From the NCBI RefSeq assembly GCF_016097555.1, contig NC_054701.1, forward strand, positions 37,650,492-37,714,491: 64,000 bases of DNA. The letters run 5' to 3'. The stretch comes from Gigantopelta aegis (lineage: Eukaryota; Mollusca; Gastropoda; Neomphalida; Peltospiridae). Below the pieces are notes generated by a model that searched no databases, had not been told where the DNA came from, and worked only from the letters and a program-made list of their open reading frames with translations. Every line of letters begins with the position of its first letter. The stretch's first letter is position 1. A program made the translations under genes and the position numbers. Positions 57,436-64,000 of this stretch are shown here, piece by piece.

Positions 57436-57512
57436 TCTGATTGTAAGGGAGCAAGACGGACATGTGGATGGTTATGACGCTCTCGTGTCCGTTTTGCTCC
57501 CTTATAATCAGA
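57436..57512. repeat. Hairpin repeat
   Basis: TCTGATTGTAAGGGAGCAAG (57436) and its inverse GCTCCCTTATAATCAGA (57496) form 27-base arms around a GTTATGACGCTCTC loop word, which also occurs in the MITE at 2014-2560. Confidence 0.75.
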
Positions 57513-58968
57513 CCATTCGGTCTAGGGAAGAGTAGCCTGACCCCTCCAACTCCCCAACAATGCAATGCAATGCATAACTTTATTTCCATGTTCAGCAAAC
57601 ATAATCCGGTTGTCCAGCAAACTAGTCCGAACGGACGTAGAAAGTGTGGTTAAGAAAAAGTATTGACTTAATGTGCGCCCTGCACTAGACCTACCAGCAA
57701 ACTTAATCTGGTTATCAAGCAATAGTAAAGTACATAAAATATATACTAACAGCTAACAACTAAACATTAACCCACTTCCATGTTAAAAAGCAATGAAAGT
57801 AATAAGTATGAAAAAAAACCCAAAATATTGTGTTAATATATATCAAATTTAGCTATATACACCAATCTGTCAAATGTTTGTGGTTCATTACATGTAGAAT
57901 GTGAAAATAAATAGGGCGGCTAAGTGCATTTCGATTGAAATTGCTGACTAGAATTTATAGTTTCTTACTTAGCCTCATTGTGAATTGTTAAATGGAAGAA
58001 GAAGGCGGGATGTAATTTGTTTACAAATCTTATCACGTTACTTGAATGTTGCTCATCGCTTTAAGACAACTCGTTTATTGGGTAATATCATAGCAGTGTT
58101 AATGAATTCTCCATAAACTTATTTCATAAATGACTAGCTGGCAAATAAAGTTTTGGGTTGGTAATAACTAAATAAGTTTAGTGGCTTACATTTGACTTGT
58201 TAAAATTAATTTTAAAATGCACTTGCATGTTGCCTGACTCAGTCATTTCTAGAGCTGGGCGGTGTACCATATATACCGTTTTGTATCGGTATCATGTCAA
58301 TACTGATTTGCCGAGCAAATTTCAAAATACTGAAATTTTGGTATTGAAAAATGTTATCTGCTATTTAGTTAAGCACTAAGTGACTAACAATACATCTGAC
58401 GATTGCAAAATAGCTTAAAAGAAGAGTACACACATGTCACCTTAGTCTGCGTGGCACAAAAGTCTGCGCATGTTAATTACATTATGTCTTGAAACAAGTG
58501 TTGGGGTATGTTTGTAAACAAACAATAGTTTAATACACAAAACAATTGTTAAAACAACACATCTTGATTGTGAATATATACATGTAGATAAATGGTATAT
58601 AACAATTTGATTGAAAAAAACTGAATTAATGTACTAAAAGTATACTCTTGCCAGCCTCGATCAACATGTTTTTGTATCACCTGTCAACATGTCTGTCACC
58701 ACTGTAATGATCAAACTTGTATATTAACTTACACAAGTTTATACAGAAGCTTCAATACATACCTTATTGTAATTTATGAATCCATAAATGAAATCAATAT
58801 TTTATTTTATCTGTTAACGTAAACATCCAAGCATACTTTGAATTTCCCTCCGAGTTACACAACCGGCAATATGGCTGCCAGACGACCAAGCTTACACTGC
58901 CTATTTTTTGCTATAGTCTGTTTCAAAGTTATCATTGATTGTGCTACATTTCTAATGAACACTATCTT

Positions 58969-59069
58969 AGAGGCACTGATTTTCCGTTTCAGATTTTTCC
59001 CTTTTCTGTTTCATAATGTTACAAATTCTGGGTTTTTTCCCGTTTCAGTATTAAACAAATTCTGTTTTT

Positions 59070-59125
<56 letters not shown>

Positions 59126-60147
59126 GCAATTAATTGCTGGTATAAAATAAATAAATATGCAATGAGGCAGAACATGTCAGTAGTTTGTATTTATTTTTGG
59201 TTTAATTTTAAACACGAATACGCCACGACACAGACTTCGGACATTTTCGGTTTTCTTTACGATATGATCGGGAAAATAATTACAAACGATCACACTATAA
59301 ACCACTTCTCTTGTTTCATTTATTTTGAACAAAGCCTAACCGGTATCGTGGTTAGGCCATCGGTCAACAGGCTGGTAGGTACTGGGTTTGGATGCCAGTC
59401 GAGGCATGGGATTTTTAATCCAGATACCGACTCCAAACCCTGAGTGAGTGCTCCGCAAGGCTCAATGGGTATGTGTAAACCACTTGCACCACCAGTGATC
59501 CATAACTGGTTCAACAAAGGCCATGGTTTGTGCTATCCTGCCTGTGGGAGGCGCAAATAAAAGATCCCTTGCTGACTGTCGTAAAAGAGTAGCCTATGTG
59601 GCAATAGCGGGTTTCCTCTAAAAAAAAACAGTGTCAGAATGACCATATGTTTGACGTCCAATAGCCGATGATAAGATAAAAAAATCAATGTGCTCTAGTG
59701 GCGTCGTTAAATAAAACAAACTACTTTACTTTGAACAAAGCCTGGCATACAATATGCAATTACTGCATTCCTTTGTGAAATCGTAAATATGGCAATGCCG
59801 CAAATGTTAAAAATTAATAAGCAAACATAACATATCTTTCACTTGAGTAAATATCGGACAATTTTAGCTCACAATGTTTGGTTTTTCCCGTTAAATCGCC
59901 GGGAATAAGCGAAGAAAACACGACTGGTAAAACGTCTAGATACTCTACATTAAACATTTGGCGTAACATACAAAGGTACTAGTGTCGTAGCGTAGCACAG
60001 GCAGATGGCAGTGTCCATTGTTTCTAGTTCGAAAAATAAATTTTAATTAATCAAATGCGCTATTTAAAGTTAAATAATGTTTTGGAAAAAAATCAGGAAT
60101 TCCGTTTCAGATAGGTGATTCCGCGATCGCGGAAAATCAGTGCCTCT
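58969..60147. mobile_element. TIR element nested in 58250-60971
   Basis: 18-base perfect inverted ends AGAGGCACTGATTTTCCG. ACTATCT flanks both sides. The right end continues into the palindrome CCGCGATCGCGG, and CCGTTTCAG words recur near both ends. Contains a (CA)n run at 59075-59124 and a SINE at 59338-59729. TIR and duplication length suit hAT; no transposase. Confidence 0.85.
59338..59729 (+). mobile_element. Full-length SINE with perfect 14-bp TSD
   Basis: TTTGAACAAAGCCT flanks it at 59324-59337 and 59730-59743 without mismatch, which suggests a recent insertion. Head CGTGGTTAGGCCATCGG resembles the first SINE family; the body TAAAAGATCCCTTGCTG and tail GGCGTCGTTAAATAAAAC resemble the second, so it may be chimeric. 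Confidence 0.92.
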
Positions 60148-61304
60148 ACTATCTGTGCTCATTTACACAGTTAATTACAAACAACTTTTGTTGAATAATG
60201 ATAATATATTTTGACATTGGCCTTTTTTATATTGTAATTTTGTGTTACCCAAACGCATGGAACACCATTTATATTTATCTCATTTGCGCAATCTAAATTT
60301 TCCTGAAACAGACTATAATAGGAAGTGTGTGTTGTCTAGAACTTACAAAAAGTCGGATTTATTACCTGTTGTTGTTTCTGTGAATATTAGCAACAGAAGT
60401 GGTTGTTTTAATGTTTGCAGCGCAGACTTATGTGCCGTCATACAGACCAGCAAAATACAGGAGGGTGCCACTAAAAATGTGCTTATTACTTGAGTTTAAA
60501 TGTTTAAAAATTAAAATAATGTTCAGTAGTAACATGTTTATTGTTCCATTGTACAATAGCGGTGAAACATATATATATTTTAAAAGAAAGATTTTAACTT
60601 TAAAATATAACACAAATGCTTAGGTGCGCAGACTTAGGTGCCACCAGTGTATTTGTGTAGATAGATAGATAATTAGTTTAACAATGCTCATATACCACTA
60701 GAGTTTCGAACACGCCCATCCAGATGTGACCTCCGATAGGGTCAGTGGCTTGACTTGGGATGGGGAGGGGGATGGGAGTATTTGTGTATGGAATTTAATT
60801 TTATTTGGATGGAATTAGCAGGTGAGAGTTAACTCAGGCATGTATTTAAAGTCTAGTATACCGAAAATACCATTCGATATTGTACCAGTACCGAATACTG
60901 TACCGTTACTGAGGTAAATCACCCACAAAATACCGATACCGAACCTGAAATTTCAATAACGCCCAGCTCTAGTCATTTTGACAGTTTATGGTTAACCTCT
61001 GAAAAATTAGTTGTTCTTTCAAAGTGATTAAGTTTGTTTTGTTTAACGACACCTTTTAGAGCACATTGATTTATTAATCATTGTCTATTGGATGTCAGGC
61101 ATTTAGTAATTTTGACATATTTATGTCAGGGGTGCTAATTCTCGGATCAGCGTTTCCTCGCATTTTAATCGTCCTTTCCTCCAAAATGTGCCAGATGGCA
61201 CAGATTGTAACCTAGGATTTTAAGAATTTCCGGGACCCCTCTAGATTTCTTCTTTTTTACGTTCACCAATTCCCACCCCTGATATGTATATATATATATA
61301 TATA

Positions 61305-61505
61305 TATATGAGGCAGCCCGCTACATTTTTTCATTAGTAGCAAGGGATCTTTTATGTACTCCATCCCACAGACAGGAAAGCACATACTACTGCCTTTGAC
61401 CAGTTGTGGTGCACTGATTGGAATGAGAAAAACCCAATCAGTTGAATGGATCCACTGAGGTGGTTTGATCCTGCAACACAAGCATTTCAGTAGTAGAACC
61501 TTTAA
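61305..61505 (-). mobile_element. SINE copy, partial
   Basis: Inverted body CAAGGGATCTTTTATGTACT and GTTGTGGTGCACTGATTGG, inverted head region ending near 61500. Abuts a (TA)n run at its tail side. Confidence 0.75.
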
Positions 61506-61720
61506 ATGATCCTCATGATGAGGTATGCTAAGCTTTAGGACAAATTCCCTTAAGTGTACTTGTTAAATTATTCCCACTGTTACTTATACTATAGTCTGTC
61601 CCATCCTCCTACAAAAATGTATTTTGTAAATAATTTCAGTTTGGTTTACTAAGAAGAATGTATGTGAGCTAAAGACTGGTCCATTAGTAGGTTTTGAGGA
61701 AGTGTTTTACCAATCATGGT

Positions 61721-61904
61721 CAGGGCTAGCTTTGGGTGAGCAAAACAATTTGCCATATTGTCTATTAAACTTCAAAAATTGCAGAAATTGTCAGTTATAT
61801 TCTTTAAAAAAATGTCAATTATTACATGAAATTATTTCACCAAACTAAAATAAAATTTGCCAACTACTAATTGTCAAATTTGGCGAGTGCCAGAGCTAGC
61901 CTTG
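61721..61904. mobile_element. hAT-type MITE, CAGGGCTAGC family, inverted
   Basis: CAGGGCTAGCTTTGG at the left, GCCAGAGCTAGCCTTG at the right, ATGGT on both flanks. The interior is the reverse of the 37056 and 51348 copies. Confidence 0.75.
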
Positions 61905-62415
61905 ATGGTGATTAGGTGTGCTTGAGATACTGTTACACAAGTTGTTTGCAAGATGTACTCGACTGCCATGCTCATAGTTGTGATAATTGTTTTTCTAAAG
62001 CACTTGAAATCAACGTGTCGCGGAAATTGATTTAAGGCACTTACACGCCGTCAAAGTGCTTACTTTACATACCAAGGCTTATTGGCTCACTATGCCTTTA
62101 CGGCCCTGGAGAAACCCCTGTATATATATATATATATATATCGTGTGTGTGTGTGTGTGTGTGTGTATCACTGAACTGAAGACATTTGTGTCAAAGTCAG
62201 CATTACATTATTGTAACTAGTATACTCATGGAAATATCTACAATTGGGAAAAGAACATGTAAGTATTCTGTTTGCAATCATTAGTAATTCAGTCTTTAAT
62301 TTGCCATTAATTTTTTTCAAATGATTGACTATTGTGTTGGAAGCAAGAATAATAATTTATATTGTAATTACTGTTAATGTTAAATATAATTCAATTTTTT
62401 AATTTCTTTTTTCAG

Positions 62416-64000
62416 AAAACATGGGTTCTTTGTCATCTCTGACCAGTTAAATGACTTGGAAGCTTTAAGAAATGTATTTACAGGGAGTTTATTAAGTATT
62501 GGACAAGCTTGAAGATTGATGAGTCACTAGGAAAGATGCCATCATTTAAGCTTGCATCAGCGGGAGATGATGTTAAGCTATGGGATTGTCATACTTTTGA
62601 TCGTCTCAAACAGTACAACCCACACGACCAAAATGTTTCTGCACTGAGTTGGAGTAATGATGGTAATTATTGCATCATAACAAGTAGAACTAACGCAGGG
62701 CACATTCTGTGACACTTGGGATAGATCCCTGTTGGTCTATTTCTCATTCCAGCCAGTGCACTGCAACTGGTATAAAGGCTGTCAGGGTTTCTGCCAGAGG
62801 GTAAAACAGGTATGGCACCATACCCAAATATTTCTGCTGATTATTTTTTTAAAGTTAATCTTTTGACAAAATGAATTACTCTTATCATTAATGTATGATT
62901 TTCTAAACCCTAACCCTAAACTTAACTCATTTTCTCTCTGGTGGAATCCCCCCCCCCCCCATACCCCCTGTTGTAGGATGTTTACTGTGGTTACGTTCAA
63001 TTCCATAGCGCCATACCCAAAAGTTTCTTTCTGGCAAAAACACTGGCTGTGGTATGTGCTGACCTATCTGTGGGATGGTGCATATAAAAGATCCCTTGCT
63101 ACTAATGGAAAAATGTAGCGGGTCTCCTCTCTATGACTGTCAAAATGACCATATGTTTGACATCCAACAGCTTATGATTAATAAATCAATTTGCTCTAAT
63201 GGTGTTAATCAAAACAAACTTTTTTCATTCTGTGACACATAAAGTTGTTTACTTTGCATCATGGTTATTTTTACAATTGAGCTGAAATTTTGTTTATATA
63301 TCTTTATCATGTACTGTTAGAGATCAAGCTTAATTTTCATGGCAATTTACCCATTTTTCACAGTTATGGCCCTTGAATTTAGGAGATAGAAAAATTTGTT
63401 GGTCCTGGTAGGGGACATGTATTGCTTTAGCAGTAGTCTCAGAATGCTTGTTCATCAGATGAACTGTGGAAATGACCAAATGTTAGCAACCAAATACATG
63501 TAAGCCATGGCTTCTATAATTTTTATAAAATCCACTAGCCATGGGATCAGTGATTTAAAAAATTTACCAGCCACAATTTAAAATTCACTAGCCCTACTTT
63601 ACTTTAAGTAAATACAATTTTACTAAATAATAATAATATTTTCATATATGTCACCTAACAATGGAGATAGAGCTTACAAACACTAACATTGTGGGTTGTT
63701 GTGGGGGCAGGATATTCAAATTTACAAAATACAACATTTGATATCTTTTCTTTTTTTTCACTTGCCGTCGAGCATGGCAATAGTAGTTATTTACTAGCAT
63801 GAGAGTGGGGCTATCATAATCTAGAAGCCCTGTGTAAGTGTAGATCAAAATGTCCTGAGTTGTTTTTAAACAGATATCCGTAATTTGCTTTGTCTTTACC
63901 CCACTTTTCTTATATTTATTAACTTAAATCTTTCTCTCTTTTTTTCAGCCTCTTGGTTAGCTAGTGCTTCTGCCCTTGACAACAAAATAGCTCTGTCTTG
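62416..64000 (+). CDS. NEDD1: NEDD1 orthologue, first coding exons (truncated by window)
   Basis: Role (family knowledge): WD-repeat protein that recruits the gamma-tubulin ring complex to centrosome and spindle. Exon 62416-62662 (acceptor TTTTTTCAG, donor GATG|GTAATT) has the start ATG at 62536; exon 63949-64000 (acceptor TTTTTTCAG) runs off the window. The joined frame is SAGDDVKLWDCHTFDRLKQY, NPHDQNVSALSWSNDG, then ASWLASASALDNKIAL. This follows human FASSGDDIKIWD, KFNPH, ISSICWSSNN and LVTASSSGDKIVV closely, making up the first beta-propeller blade. Only about 60 residues are visible. An upstream 5' UTR exon may end at 62258 (AACAT|GTAAGT). Confidence 0.85.
62536..62662 (+). CDS. NEDD1: NEDD1 coding exon 1, N-terminus of WD domain
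   Basis: ATG chosen because it places MPSFKLASAGDD where human has MQENLRFASSGDD, and no in-frame ATG precedes it in the exon. The GDDVKLWD motif is the start of the first WD blade. Confidence 0.85.
62713..63235 (+). mobile_element. SINE split by a MITE in NEDD1 intron 1
   Basis: SINE second family: 62713-62782 (TTTCTCATTCCAGCCAGTGC) resumes at 63051 (GGTATGTGCTGACC) and ends with a CAATTTGCTCTAATGGTG tail. The break is filled by the element at 62783-63045. Confidence 0.8.
62783..63045. mobile_element. hAT-like MITE inside a SINE
   Basis: Ends CAGGGTTTCTGCCAGAG and (complement) CAGTGTTTTTGCCAGAA; GCTGT on both flanks. CCATACCC words occur near each end. 263 bp, with a short C run inside. 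Confidence 0.75.
63250..63420 (-). repeat. Reversed copy of the 35450-35700 repeat
   Basis: GAGCTGAAATTTTGTTTATA, CAGTTATGGCCCTTGAATTT and TTGTTGGTCCTGGTA match the earlier repeat in the opposite orientation. The GACAGACAGA end is missing. Confidence 0.55.
63505..63832 (+). mobile_element. hAT-type MITE, CAGGGCTTCTAGA family, third copy
   Basis: Left end CATGGCTTCTATAAT, right end ATCTAGAAGCCCTG, TGTAAG on both flanks. Lies about 115 bases upstream of the NEDD1 acceptor at 63948. Confidence 0.82.
63949..64000 (+). CDS. NEDD1: NEDD1 coding exon 2, partial
   Basis: TTTTTTTCAG acceptor; the split Ala codon joins G of the previous exon. Encodes SWLASASALDNKIALS, continuing WD blade 1; cut by the window end. 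Confidence 0.8.

Larger units (their letters stand above)
58250..60971. mobile_element. hAT-type element hosting two nested insertions
   Basis: Ends TAGAGCTGGGCG and its complement; GTCATTTC (58242-58249) and GTCATTTT (60972-60979) match 7 of 8, the hAT duplication length. Subterminal TACCGATACCGAACC and similar words lie at the right; a similar right-end fragment is at about 46065-46275. No transposase ORF seen. It contains the element at 58969-60147. Confidence 0.82.

Noticed and set aside
57219..57440. Polylysine open frame
   Set aside because: Translation of the (GAA)n microsatellite.
58838..59443. 201-codon open frame with a Thr-His run
   Set aside because: Crosses a (CA)n repeat, a TIR boundary and a SINE, so it is a chance frame over nested transposons.

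Overview
The window is eukaryotic nuclear DNA: AT-rich, with GT-AG introns, many short interspersed elements and foldback transposons, and three intron-rich protein genes. The gene orthology plus tRNA-headed SINEs of a kind I associate with molluscs suggest a mollusc, probably a gastropod. That assignment rests on repeat style and is not proven.

Layout. (1) 2.9-24.1 kb, + strand: sixteen exons of a CCDC66 orthologue (centrosomal/ciliary coiled-coil protein). The 5' end is not found; the stop is at 24108. (2) 24.1-38.9 kb: about 14.8 kb without genes between two convergent stop codons, holding possible long 3' UTRs, a minisatellite, an element built of GTCATTT-GTACC words, and a repeat with two perfect ERE-type palindromes. 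(3) 38.9-51.7 kb, - strand: ten exons of an MBD4 orthologue (methyl-CpG-binding thymine DNA glycosylase). It encodes two complete MBD domains in tandem, a long acidic linker and the C-terminal HhH glycosylase; one intron appears to be GC-AG. (4) 51.7-62.4 kb: gene-poor DNA upstream of MBD4 and NEDD1, with a GGTAACGGAATTAC repeat set, a 222-bp tandem duplication, microsatellites and a three-level nest of transposons. (5) 62.4 kb to the end, + strand: the first coding exons of a NEDD1 orthologue (WD-repeat gamma-tubulin recruitment factor), cut by the window edge.

CCDC66 and NEDD1 both act at the centrosome; MBD4, between them, repairs deaminated methyl-CpG. No operon-like coupling is implied. 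Most of the remaining sequence is transposon derived: two tRNA-derived SINE families, at least four TIR/MITE families with recognisable target-site duplications, a degraded pogo/Tigger-type transposase, and a 4-kb TIR element with a broken ORF and a 38-bp poly-C tract.

The most novel-looking feature is the double-MBD MBD4: two exon pairs share the same intron position and phase, and both copies keep the DNA-contact residues.
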